Both the position numbers and the translations under genes were made by a program. The notes beneath the pieces were generated by a model, which was given only the letters and a program-made list of their open reading frames with translations, was not told the origin of the DNA and searched no databases. A stretch of 64,000 bases of DNA from CALBPI01 sp039821645 (lineage in GTDB: Bacteria > Pseudomonadota > Gammaproteobacteria > Steroidobacterales > Woeseiaceae), in contig JBCBNU010000009.1 of the NCBI GenBank assembly GCA_039821645.1, forward strand, positions 1-64,000, written 5' to 3'. Positions 33,587 through 42,153 of this stretch are shown here, piece after piece (the first letter of the stretch is position 1; every line of letters begins with the position of its first letter).

Positions 33587-34966
33587 GTGACGATGTCTAA
33601 ACACGTGTGGAAACCGATTCCGAGGATGCTGCTCCCGTTGCTGGCGATCTTCGGCGCCGCCTGTACCGACACGCCCGATGAGGCTGCGGGCCAGGGCACT
33701 GCGCAGGCCATCAATGCGATCAGTGATGTCAGCTCCGTCGCATTCCTGATTGAGGAGACACAGCTTGAAAACGTGTTGTTCCTGCGCACGACGCCATTCA
33801 ACGTGTTCGATGCACTCGAGTATGACTTCAATTTCGACTACGCGAGCGGCGTGACGGGTGATCAGGAGCGTCTTGCGTCGATCACTCAGACGTTGGACGT
33901 CAATACCGCCTACACCTTTGTACTTCATGGTACTGCGGCGGCGCCGGCGATCACGGTTTTGCAGCAACCTGAACGCGATTTTGCTGTTGGAGGTACCGTT
34001 CTAGACATCTGGTTCTCCCATTTTTCGCCGACCGCGCCAGCCGTCGACTTTTATCTCGGTCCAGAGGGTTTTGACCCTGCGACTCTAGCTCCGCTGGCGA
34101 CCGGTATCACGCAGAACACCGCCTCGGCGATCGTGGAAATCGAAGCTCAGAGTGGAGAGTTTGTGGTTACGCAAACCGGCGATCCCACTTCGGTGTTGTT
34201 TCGATCGGAACCGACGGGAGTGACGGCCGGCGAGACTTTGCTTGTCACGCTTCTTGATGCGTCCAAAGAGGTTTTGGGCGACTACGCATTGAGTGTCGGC
34301 GGCACCGTCAGCACGGGTCTTTTGATCGACGATCGCGCCCTGCCAGAGGCCCAGTTCAGCAACGCGTCATTTTCGTCCGGACCGGTTGATATTTTCCTGA
34401 CGTCAGATTTGCAGAACCCACTTGCTACCAATGTTGCGCCCGGGCAAATCACGGCGCCGGTGACGCTGCCAGATGCCGACGATGGTGCGACCTTCAGCCT
34501 CTCAGTGACGCCTGCTGGAGATGCCGGTGTCATCCTTGTCGAGCGAGAGTTGACTATCCCTGACGCACAAAACAGCATCATCTTTTTCACTGGCCGGCAA
34601 GCGGATGACAATACGCTGTTGCTTGCGATTCCTAGCAATCAACGGGTCGTGTTCGATGCTGCGCGCTTGGGCATCTTCAACGGCGTTCAGGACACCATTG
34701 CTATCGATTTCTTTCTTTTGGAAGAGGATGAGGAATTCGAGACTGAGCGGCCACAAGCACGACTCGAGGGATCAAGGAGTCAGACCGAATCGGTGTTCCA
34801 GCCGCAGACCGTAGACATGTTAGTCGTCGACTCTATTGAGCAGGTGACACGCTCGGAGCGAATCCCACTAGAGCTGCTGCCCGGCACAGTTGTACGCGTG
34901 ATCACGCTGGACACGGCCGACCCGAGCGTCAGCGAAATTGTAGCCGTGGACCCACTCAATCCCTGA
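33587..34966 (+). CDS. Secreted lipoprotein with DUF4397-like repeats
   Basis: 459-residue protein with a signal peptide and lipobox (MLLPLLAIFGAACTD), so it is probably a surface or periplasmic lipoprotein. The mature region is acidic and beta-rich, with at least two similar modules. Each begins with a state such as AINAISDVSSVAFLIEE or AQFSNASFSSGPVDIFLTSD and ends in a strand like TFSLSVTPAGD. This resembles DUF4397 tandem domains, but I cannot name the function. The GTG at 33587 has better spacing to AGG than the ATG at 33593; both give the same signal peptide. It converges on the SDR gene, 3 bp apart. Confidence 0.75.
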   Translation: MTMSKHVWKPIPRMLLPLLAIFGAACTDTPDEAAGQGTAQAINAISDVSSVAFLIEETQLENVLFLRTTPFNVFDALEYDFNFDYASGVTGDQERLASITQTLDVNTAYTFVLHGTAAAPAITVLQQPERDFAVGGTVLDIWFSHFSPTAPAVDFYLGPEGFDPATLAPLATGITQNTASAIVEIEAQSGEFVVTQTGDPTSVLFRSEPTGVTAGETLLVTLLDASKEVLGDYALSVGGTVSTGLLIDDRALPEAQFSNASFSSGPVDIFLTSDLQNPLATNVAPGQITAPVTLPDADDGATFSLSVTPAGDAGVILVERELTIPDAQNSIIFFTGRQADDNTLLLAIPSNQRVVFDAARLGIFNGVQDTIAIDFFLLEEDEEFETERPQARLEGSRSQTESVFQPQTVDMLVVDSIEQVTRSERIPLELLPGTVVRVITLDTADPSVSEIVAVDPLNP

Positions 34967-34969
34967 GAG

Positions 34970-35671
34970 CTAACTCTCGATTTGACCAAGGTTAGCGTGC
35001 ATCACGCTGCCATTGATTACCGGATTTTGGACGCAGAAAACGATCGTGGCGGCAATTTCGTCGGGCGTTGCCAAACGTCCAAGGCACATATTGGTCGCCA
35101 GTGCTTTTAGAATGCTCTCGTCATTGCCCACGTGGTTGCGCAACATTTCGGTGTCGGTAAAACCGGGGCTCACGGCTGCCGTGTGGATACCCGTCCCAGT
35201 GAGGTCCTGACACGTGGCACGCATCATTCCATTGACCGCATGTTTGCTGGTGACGTAGCTGAACGCGCCAGGCACGGCTTTGTCTCCGAGTGTGCTGCTA
35301 ACAAAGACGATGCTGGAGCCCGGTTTCATAACCGAAATGAATGCGCCATTCAGGGCGGCAGGCGCAACCACATTGACGCTGAGCGATCGCTGCAGCTCCG
35401 ATCTGTCAAGCGTTGCTGCGGTATCGGAGCTCAGCAAGCCTGCGCAATGCACCACAGTGGAAACGGTCGCCTTGGCAAGCTGGGTACGCAATGTGTCGAC
35501 AAGTGCGAAGTTTACCGGATCGACAAGATCGACCGGGTGGGAGATGACACCGTCGAGCTTGCAAGGACGTCTTGAGAGATTGACGACATCATAGCCAGCC
35601 TGAAGCAACTGTTTCGCAGTCGCAAAACCAATGCCGGCGCTGGCGCCTGTGATGACGGCTAATTTGCTCAC
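34970..35671 (-). CDS. Short-chain dehydrogenase/reductase, coupled to a PTPS gene
   Basis: 233-residue classical SDR that oxidises or reduces a carbonyl with NAD(P)H. The cofactor motif TGASAGIG is at residues 8-15, the NAG-equivalent is HCAG, and the catalytic Ser125/126, Tyr139 and Lys143 lie in VSS and YVTSK. Downstream is SPGFTDTEM, found in sepiapterin-reductase/YueD-like SDRs. Its ATG overlaps the TGA of the pterin synthase-like gene, so a pterin carbonyl substrate is a reasonable inference. General SDR specificity is hard to predict. Confidence 0.85.
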   Translation of the reverse strand: MSKLAVITGASAGIGFATAKQLLQAGYDVVNLSRRPCKLDGVISHPVDLVDPVNFALVDTLRTQLAKATVSTVVHCAGLLSSDTAATLDRSELQRSLSVNVVAPAALNGAFISVMKPGSSIVFVSSTLGDKAVPGAFSYVTSKHAVNGMMRATCQDLTGTGIHTAAVSPGFTDTEMLRNHVGNDESILKALATNMCLGRLATPDEIAATIVFCVQNPVINGSVMHANLGQIES

Positions 35672-36174
35672 AGGAAACCCTCCCCAAGACGCCAGCGGGT
35701 GCTGGCGGACTGTCCTTCACCGGAGCCGACATCAACCATGGCCTCTGAAATCTCGTACTGCTCGGCGACATTGCCCTCGAGTAAGCAAGAGAGCAGCCAC
35801 CAAGAGAGTTCCTCTGCAGTGATATTGGCGAGCGGAAGGATCAGAGTATCGGCTGCGACAAAATGCATGGTCTCCTTCCCGAAGCGCGCGATTACGGTCT
35901 GTTCGTCATCGCTTTTCGACACCTCGAGATACGGAGAGTGTTCTGGCAGCAACATGTATTCGTCCAAGCTGTCACACAAGCTTCGCAGTTTTTTCTTCAT
36001 CACGTTGTAATCGAAGCACAAACCATCCGCTCCAACGGCCGCGGTAATGTCTGCGCGAACGGCGAAATTATGACCATGCAGTCGTTCTCGTTCTTCGCCC
36101 GAGAAGATTGTGAAATGGGCCGCTGAGAACTTGAGGTACTGATTACGGATGTGGATGGTAGTCTGTCGAGTCAT
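35668..36174 (-). CDS. 6-pyruvoyl-tetrahydropterin synthase/QueD superfamily protein (ExxHGH type)
   Basis: 168 residues of the tunnelling-fold PTPS superfamily acting on 7,8-dihydroneopterin triphosphate or a relative. Zinc ligands are His20 (AAHF), His33 and His35 in RLHGHNF. The usual catalytic Cys four residues before the first HGH His is Arg here, while Glu30 gives ExxHGH, the signature described for PTPS-III enzymes, which replace FolB in folate synthesis. FDYNVMKKKL and LDEYMLLPEHSP match the family body. The ATG at 36174 (MTRQTTIHI) is favoured over the 20-residue extension to 36234. Coupled to the SDR by ATGA. Confidence 0.82.
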   Translation of the reverse strand: MTRQTTIHIRNQYLKFSAAHFTIFSGEERERLHGHNFAVRADITAAVGADGLCFDYNVMKKKLRSLCDSLDEYMLLPEHSPYLEVSKSDDEQTVIARFGKETMHFVAADTLILPLANITAEELSWWLLSCLLEGNVAEQYEISEAMVDVGSGEGQSASTRWRLGEGFL

Positions 36175-36511
36175 CGTGCGCTCACTCCTTGGGAGGCGAC
36201 ATCTTGCCCTCTGTCGGAGGTGATTGCACTTCACCGCGCAACGCGACTTGATTAAGCTGCGCCCGTGCTAGCCACCGAACCGGGTTCCTGGTTTCGTGGG
36301 GTTGCATCTACGCCCGTAGAAAACAAATCGAATACCTGTAATTGTCAGCTTTAACAATTACTTAGATATACCGGGTTTCGAATTGTAACTTTGTACCATT
36401 TCTCACTAAATGGCTTGGCGTTTCTGGCATCGCCATATTGGTTGCATTAGTGTGGTGGGCTTAACACGGTAAGGGGCCGTGTCATTCCCCATTGTTCAGA
36501 GGGTCACTTAG
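36175..36511 (+). other. Intergenic region upstream of the tldD-like operon
   Basis: About 337 bp without a gene, divergent between the PTPS gene and the tldD-like gene. It is AT-rich between roughly 36310 and 36410, unlike its surroundings, and contains the inverted repeat listed separately. I see no convincing promoter pair and no RNA gene. Confidence 0.5.
36338..36361. promoter_or_regulatory. Inverted repeat, possible operator upstream of the tldD-like operon
   Basis: GTAATTGT-N8-ACAATTAC, 8-bp perfect arms, in the AT-rich intergenic patch. A further ATTGTAA occurs about 20 bp downstream. The binding protein is unknown. Confidence 0.4.
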
Positions 36512-38140
36512 ATGGATCGACGCAAATTCTTGAAGGTCACCGGCGTAGGTGCGGGCACGATCGCACTGCCAATCACCGGCCAGGCGATTGCGGCGGAAGC
36601 GCTGCTTAAGCCTGCCAACTCAGCCGCTCAACAGATGCTAGCAGACGCGGCACTAAAGGCTGCAAAGGCAGCCGGTGCGACCTATGCAGATGTTCGAATC
36701 GGACGTTATTTGAACCAGTTCGTGGTTACGCGCGAGCTCAAAGTTCAGAACATTGTGAATACGGAGTCAGTCGGCGTAGGCGTTCGTGTAATCGCGAAGG
36801 ACACATGGGGATTCGCGGCCACCTCGAGCCTGACACCTGAAGCTGTCGCCGAGGCGGCGCAGAATGCGGTCGCCATTGCTAAAGCTAACGCTGTTTATCA
36901 GACGGAACCCGTCAAGCTCGCACCGGTGAAAGGCGTGGGTGAGGTCAGCTGGCGCACACCGATAAAACAGAACGGTATGGAAATTCCGATCGCCGACAAG
37001 GTCGACATGCTGATGGCTGTGAACGAAGCGGCGCTCGAGAACGGTGCTGACTACGTGAACTCGACGCTCTACCTGGTCAACGAACAGAAATATTTTGCTT
37101 CGACAGATGGCTCTTACATCGATCAGGACGTGCATCGAATCTGGGCGCCGATGGGCGTCACCGCCGTTGACAAAGAGACCGGCAAGTTCCGCAGTAGAAA
37201 TGGCCTGTCAGACCCGATGGGCATGGGCTGGGAGTACTTCTCGGGCGACAAATCGGAGAAAATTCCTGGTGTCACCACGCGTTATCGTTATGCGTACGAT
37301 ATGGTGGAGGATGCGACACTGGCGGCACAGCAGGCGCGCCAGAAACTGACCGCGCCATCTGTGAAGCCCGGCAAATACAGCCTGGTGCTGGATCCCACGC
37401 ACCTGATGCTCACGATCCACGAATCTGTCGGTCACCCACTCGAGCTGGATCGGGTACTGGGCTATGAGGCCAACTATGCGGGCACCAGCTTCGCCACGCT
37501 GGATAAGTGGGAGAGTGGTGAGTTCGAGTATGGCTCGAAGATCGTCAATCTATTTGCAGACAAGATCCAACCGCACTCGCTCGGGGCGGTCGGTTACGAC
37601 GATGAAGGCGTGAAAACCAAGAAATGGGATCTTGTTAAGGACGGCATTCTCGTTAACTACCAGGCCATTCGCGATCAGGCGCACATCATTAATGAGGAAG
37701 AGTCACACGGTTGCTGCTATGCGCAGAGCTGGAGCGATGTTCAGTTCCAGCGGATGCCGAACGTATCGCTCGCACCGGGAGAGGAGAAGCTCTCTGTCGA
37801 TCAGATGATCGCAGACGTTGAAGACGGCATTTACATCGTCGGTCGTGGTTCTTACTCCATTGACCAACAGCGCTACAACTTCCAGTTTGGTGGCCAGTTG
37901 TTCTATGAGATCAAGGACGGAGAGATCACGCAGCAAATTGAAGACGTTGCCTATCAATCCAACACGCAGGAGTTCTGGAATTCCTGTACGGCCATCTGTG
38001 ACGAACGTGACTACCGTCTCGGCGGATCGTTCTTTGACGGCAAAGGACAACCCTCGCAGGTCAGTGCGGTTTCGCACGGCTGCTCCACAACGCGTTTTGA
38101 TGATGTAAACGTCATCAACACTGCGCGCAAATTGGGCTAA
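36512..38140 (+). CDS. TldD-like metalloprotease with Tat signal
   Basis: 542-residue TldD/PmbA-family protein. The N-terminus MDRRKFLKVTGVGAGTIALP is a twin-arginine signal followed by an AIAA cleavage region, so it should be exported folded. The TldD core carries the zinc motif HESVGHPLELDR (His-Glu-x-x-x-His, near residue 305). The C-terminal GGSFFDGKGQPSQ aligns with the segment that holds the third, Cys ligand in E. coli TldD, and has Asp there; a Cys follows in VSHGCST. TldD works with TldE on peptides in RiPP maturation and in toxin/antitoxin turnover. First gene of the operon reaching 47085, followed by the TldE-like gene. Confidence 0.9.
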   Translation: MDRRKFLKVTGVGAGTIALPITGQAIAAEALLKPANSAAQQMLADAALKAAKAAGATYADVRIGRYLNQFVVTRELKVQNIVNTESVGVGVRVIAKDTWGFAATSSLTPEAVAEAAQNAVAIAKANAVYQTEPVKLAPVKGVGEVSWRTPIKQNGMEIPIADKVDMLMAVNEAALENGADYVNSTLYLVNEQKYFASTDGSYIDQDVHRIWAPMGVTAVDKETGKFRSRNGLSDPMGMGWEYFSGDKSEKIPGVTTRYRYAYDMVEDATLAAQQARQKLTAPSVKPGKYSLVLDPTHLMLTIHESVGHPLELDRVLGYEANYAGTSFATLDKWESGEFEYGSKIVNLFADKIQPHSLGAVGYDDEGVKTKKWDLVKDGILVNYQAIRDQAHIINEEESHGCCYAQSWSDVQFQRMPNVSLAPGEEKLSVDQMIADVEDGIYIVGRGSYSIDQQRYNFQFGGQLFYEIKDGEITQQIEDVAYQSNTQEFWNSCTAICDERDYRLGGSFFDGKGQPSQVSAVSHGCSTTRFDDVNVINTARKLG

Positions 38141-38170
38141 CGGGTCCGCAACGGATAGAGAGAGAAAGAC

Positions 38171-39499
38171 ATGACGATCATGACACGTGACGACGCACGT
38201 ACGATCCTTGAAAAAGTAGTTTCCCTGTCGAAAGCGGACGGCTGCGAAGCAAACCTGTCGGGTTCTGTGGAAGGCAATATCCGATATGCACGCAACAGCG
38301 TGTCGACCGCCGGCGAGACCCGCAACGTAGACTTGGTGGTGCAATGCAACTACGGCAAGAAAGTGGGTACTGCGACCATTAACGAATTCGACGATGCGTC
38401 TCTTGCAAAAGTAGTAGCTCGCGCCGAAGAAACCGCCAAGCTCGCACCAGAGTCTCCGGAATTTATGCCGGTGTTGTCACAACAGAAGTATGCTGAAAGT
38501 AAGGCTTTCGTTCAGGAGACTGCCGACATCAGACCCGACTACCGGGCCGAGGCTGCTGCGGCGAGCATTGCGCCAGCGGCAAAGAACGAGGCGACCGCCG
38601 CAGGGTTCTTGAACGACAGTGCTGGCTTTAGCGCGATGATGAACAGCAAAGGCTTGTTCGCTTATCACACGGAAACCAACGTCAACTTCACGGTCACTGT
38701 GCGCACAGATGACGGTACCGGGTCTGGCTGGGCCTCGAGCGATGACAATGACGTATCGCGGATCGATACTTCCGTGACGTCGGAGGTGGCGCTGCAGAAA
38801 GCGCTTGCCTCGCGCGAGGCGAAGGCACTCGAGCCAGGTAAGTACACAGTCATTCTCGAGCCGGATGCGGCTGGCCAGATTCTTGGTCGCATGTTCTTTG
38901 CATTCGGCGCGCGACAGGCTGACGAAGGTCGTAGCTTTCTTACCAAGAAGGGCGGTGGAAATCGTCTGGGTGAGCAGGTCTTTGACGAGCGGGTCACCGC
39001 GTACAGCGACCCGTTGGACCCGCGTGTACCAAGCGCCACTTGGAGCGGCGATGGGCAGGCATTGAACAAGCTCAGCATCATCAAAAATGGTGTTGTGGAG
39101 AACATGTTCTACAGCCGGTACTGGGCGGAGCAAAAAGACGTTGAGCCCGTGCCTCAGCCGAGCAATATCATCATGGTCGGTGGCACAAAGTCTCAGGCCG
39201 AACTGATCAAGAACACCGAACGCGGCATTCTTGTGTCGCGTCTTTGGTACATCCGTGGTCTGGATCCGCAGACTCAGTTGTATACCGGTTTGACGCGTGA
39301 CGGCACGTTCTACATCGAAGATGGTGAGATCAAATATCCTGTGAAGAATTTCCGCTTCAACGACAGCCCGGTGATTATGTTGAACAATCTCGATGAGCTT
39401 GGCGAGAGCGTACGTGTGAATCTGTTCGGCTTGCCGGTCATGATGCCGTCGATGCGGATCCGCGAATTCACGTTCTCAAGTTTGTCCGACGCGGTTTGA
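38171..39499 (+). CDS. TldE/PmbA-like subunit
   Basis: 442-residue partner of the TldD-like protein. It has the same fold (CEANLSGSVEGNIRYARNSVST near the start, then FRFNDSPVIMLNNLDELGESV) but lacks HExxxH, as expected for the non-catalytic TldE side of the heterodimer. It has no signal peptide of its own, although its partner has a Tat signal. AGAGAGAAAG precedes the ATG. The TGA overlaps the TTG start of the DUF4159 gene. Confidence 0.88.
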   Translation: MTIMTRDDARTILEKVVSLSKADGCEANLSGSVEGNIRYARNSVSTAGETRNVDLVVQCNYGKKVGTATINEFDDASLAKVVARAEETAKLAPESPEFMPVLSQQKYAESKAFVQETADIRPDYRAEAAAASIAPAAKNEATAAGFLNDSAGFSAMMNSKGLFAYHTETNVNFTVTVRTDDGTGSGWASSDDNDVSRIDTSVTSEVALQKALASREAKALEPGKYTVILEPDAAGQILGRMFFAFGARQADEGRSFLTKKGGGNRLGEQVFDERVTAYSDPLDPRVPSATWSGDGQALNKLSIIKNGVVENMFYSRYWAEQKDVEPVPQPSNIIMVGGTKSQAELIKNTERGILVSRLWYIRGLDPQTQLYTGLTRDGTFYIEDGEIKYPVKNFRFNDSPVIMLNNLDELGESVRVNLFGLPVMMPSMRIREFTFSSLSDAV

Positions 39500-40203
39500 T
39501 TCGGTCTCGCGTTTCACGCAGAAGTTTCCTGACGGAGGCTGCCAGCGTTTCGGCTCTGGCAGCACTACCCTTTAGCGCGAGCGCAAACGGCTTCGATTTT
39601 TTCTTCACGCGCTTGATGTACGAGTCGGGCAACTGGGGAGTCGATCCACGGATGCCGATCAACGTCCTCAATAGTCTTGTGGAATACACCACGCTCAATG
39701 TGGACCCGGAAGAGCGCGTGATCGCTCTGTCAGACCCTGCCATGCTGCAATCCCCGTTTTGCTATATGGCTGGGCACAAGCTGGTCGAATTCAGTGATCG
39801 CGAGGCTGAAATGTTCGTGAACTATGTGCAGCGTGGCGGGTTCGTGTTTGTTGACGATTGCAACCACGACATCGACGCGCTTTTTGCGACTAGCTTTACC
39901 CGGCAGATGGAAAGACTGTTTGACGTCGATTGTCTTCAGAAGTTACCGGAGGACCACCCGGTCTATTCCAGTTTCTTCGACTTTGACGGTCCACCCACGA
40001 CCAGCTTCGAATTGAACGGATGGGGCGATGATCTCGTTCACGACTACCTGCGTGGCATCGAGGTCAATGGTCGCACGGCAGTGCTTTACAGCAATAAGGA
40101 CTATGGTTGCGAGTGGGACTACGACTACCGCAACAAACGGTGGCTTGCCGTGGATAACACCCAGTTCGCGGTCAATATCGTAATGTATGCACTGAATTAC
40201 TGA
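39496..40203 (+). CDS. DUF4159-domain protein with Tat signal
   Basis: 235 residues, starting at a TTG that overlaps the upstream stop (TTGA). The N-terminus RSRVSRRSFLTEAASVSALAALPF is Tat-like with an AxA region (SASA). The mature part is a DUF4159 domain (class-I glutamine-amidotransferase-like fold): FFFTRLMYESGNWGVDPRMP, a central FVNYVQRGGFVFVDDCNHD and a final NTQFAVNIVMYALNY. The domain is often encoded beside MoxR and DUF58 genes, as here. Its biochemical role is unknown; it may bind a peptide or sugar in the periplasm. Confidence 0.85.
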   Translation: MIRSRVSRRSFLTEAASVSALAALPFSASANGFDFFFTRLMYESGNWGVDPRMPINVLNSLVEYTTLNVDPEERVIALSDPAMLQSPFCYMAGHKLVEFSDREAEMFVNYVQRGGFVFVDDCNHDIDALFATSFTRQMERLFDVDCLQKLPEDHPVYSSFFDFDGPPTTSFELNGWGDDLVHDYLRGIEVNGRTAVLYSNKDYGCEWDYDYRNKRWLAVDNTQFAVNIVMYALNY

Positions 40204-40205
40204 CG

Positions 40206-41225
40206 ATGAGCGATACACAGGAAATCCAACGAACACTGGAGCGCCTCGGTGCCGTTCGCGCGAGCGTCGCCCAGGTCATTGTTGGTCAGCAGTCGGTGGT
40301 GGATGACTTGTTGGTCGCGCTGATCGCCGGTGGTCATTGTTTGCTACAGGGCGTGCCGGGACTCGGCAAAACCCTCTTGCTTCGTACACTCGCGACGGCG
40401 CTGGATTTGCCGTTCGGTCGCATTCAGTTCACCCCTGACCTGATGCCGGCAGACATCATTGGCAGTGAATTGTTGGTTGAAAGCGAATCGGGCGGGCGCA
40501 AGTTTGAGTTCCAGAAGGGGCCTGTATTCACATCGCTGTTGCTGGCGGATGAGATCAATCGAACACCGCCTCGCACGCAATCGGCATTGCTTGAGGCGAT
40601 GGCAGAGTCGTCGGTAACCTGGGCTGGGGAAGTACATGCGCTCCCAGACCCGTTCTTTGTAATGGCGACGCAGAATCCGCTGGAGCAAGCCGGAACGTAT
40701 CCGCTGCCCGAGGCGCAGCTCGATCGATTTCTGCTGATTGTCAACATCGATTACCCGACGCTCGACGAGGAAATCGAGGTGCTTGAGCGCACAACGGGAA
40801 CGCACAAGGCTCGCGCTCGTGCCGTCATGAATCGCGAGGATATCGCGTTAGCCAGGACACTGGTGCGTGAGGTGCCGATCAGTACGGACCTGATTCGGTA
40901 TGCCGCGATGCTGGTGCGGGCGACGCGACCCGAGGATGCGCTTGCTACGGCAGCAACCACGGAGTGGATTCGCTGGGGTGCAGGTCCGAGAGCCGGACAA
41001 GCTCTGGTGGTCGCGGCGAAAGCGCGAGCGATGCTGGATGGTCGGTTGGCAGTTACGCTCGCGGATTTGCATGCGGTCGCCCCTTCTGTCTTGCGGCATC
41101 GCCTGATACTGAATTTTCATGCACAGTCCGAGCATCACACCAGTGATCAGGTCGTGCAGGAGCTGATCGGCGCTCTGCCGGGCCCCGCTGACCCGCTGGA
41201 AGCCGCTACCGAACAGAGTGCGTGA
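40206..41225 (+). CDS. MoxR-family AAA+ ATPase
   Basis: 339-residue AAA+ chaperone-type ATPase. Walker A is GVPGLGKT (~residues 49-56), Walker B LLLADEINR, sensor 1 VMATQNPLEQ, followed by the lid domain with LDRFLLIVNIDYPTLDEE. MoxR proteins assemble or activate partner complexes, typically with a DUF58 and a VWA protein. The ATG lies 2 bp after the DUF4159 stop and its end overlaps the DUF58 start by 8 bp. Confidence 0.95.
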   Translation: MSDTQEIQRTLERLGAVRASVAQVIVGQQSVVDDLLVALIAGGHCLLQGVPGLGKTLLLRTLATALDLPFGRIQFTPDLMPADIIGSELLVESESGGRKFEFQKGPVFTSLLLADEINRTPPRTQSALLEAMAESSVTWAGEVHALPDPFFVMATQNPLEQAGTYPLPEAQLDRFLLIVNIDYPTLDEEIEVLERTTGTHKARARAVMNREDIALARTLVREVPISTDLIRYAAMLVRATRPEDALATAATTEWIRWGAGPRAGQALVVAAKARAMLDGRLAVTLADLHAVAPSVLRHRLILNFHAQSEHHTSDQVVQELIGALPGPADPLEAATEQSA

Positions 41226-42153
41226 TGCTACGGATCAACTATGGCTGCCCGGGGCGGATCTGCGGCAGCTGATCTCGCGATTTGTAATCTCACCACAGCA
41301 CAGAGTTGAGAGTCCCGTTCGAGCGGCCAACCCGAGTGCTCACCGAGATGTGGGCACCGAGTTTCAACAATACCGGAGCTTCCAACCCGGGGATGATCTG
41401 CGTCGAGTGGATTGGCGGGCATTTGGGCGCAGCGATCGTCTGTTGGTGCGCGAGGCAGAACGCGAAGGTCGCCTGACGATCGTATTCGTTCTTGATCTCA
41501 GTGGTTCGATGGCCATGGAGGACTCGAACGGCCAATCCCGTTACGAATATGCCTGTAAATTGATTGGTGCGTTAGCGTGGTTGGCTAATGAACAACGCCA
41601 TGATCTCATGTTGCTTGGGCTGGGCGGTGGACGTCCGCTTGTCGTGCCCTCAGGGTTTGGTCAAACACAGCTGGAGCGCACGCTTCGGGTACTGTCTCAG
41701 GCGACGCCTGAAGGGCCGTCACCCATATCGGTGGAAGTACACAATGCCCTTGAGCAGATTCCCGCGAGGAGTGCTTTGATCGTACTGAGTGATTTTCTCT
41801 CGACGGATGAGCAGACGACCGATAGCCTCGCGAAACTGGCGAGCCGTAGTTTCTCGATGACCAGTGTGCAGATCTTGCTGAACCAAGAGCTAAGCTTGCC
41901 GAGGGTTGGGCAGGTACGATTAGTAGAGCGCGAGCGCGGTGGTACGCAGCTGTTCGATGTGCGCGCTTTCCGTGCTGACTACGAAAAACGTCTAGATAAA
42001 ATGTTGCGCGAGATGCGACGAATGCACGTTGGCATGGGGGCCCGCTTTGTACGCACCAGTACAGATACGCAACTCAGCGCGACATTGCGTGCCGTCTTGC
42101 ACCCGGAGTTGCCCGGTAGTATGCGACTGCTGGTCTCAGTAGGTGGCGCATGA
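41218..42153 (+). CDS. DUF58-domain (VWA-like) protein
   Basis: 311-residue DUF58 protein. Signatures are the PxRxxxxDVGTEFQQYRSFQPGDDLRRVDWRAFGRSDRLLVRE block and the VWA-like VFVLDLSGSMAMED with a metal-dependent adhesion-site DxSxS. It lacks a signal peptide, so it is probably a cytoplasmic adaptor of the MoxR ATPase. It overlaps moxR by 8 bp and the next gene by ATGA. Confidence 0.9.
   Translation: MRDATDQLWLPGADLRQLISRFVISPQHRVESPVRAANPSAHRDVGTEFQQYRSFQPGDDLRRVDWRAFGRSDRLLVREAEREGRLTIVFVLDLSGSMAMEDSNGQSRYEYACKLIGALAWLANEQRHDLMLLGLGGGRPLVVPSGFGQTQLERTLRVLSQATPEGPSPISVEVHNALEQIPARSALIVLSDFLSTDEQTTDSLAKLASRSFSMTSVQILLNQELSLPRVGQVRLVERERGGTQLFDVRAFRADYEKRLDKMLREMRRMHVGMGARFVRTSTDTQLSATLRAVLHPELPGSMRLLVSVGGA

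Noticed and set aside
38477..39133. 218-codon minus-strand ORF
   Set aside because: Antisense to the TldE-like gene; no motif.
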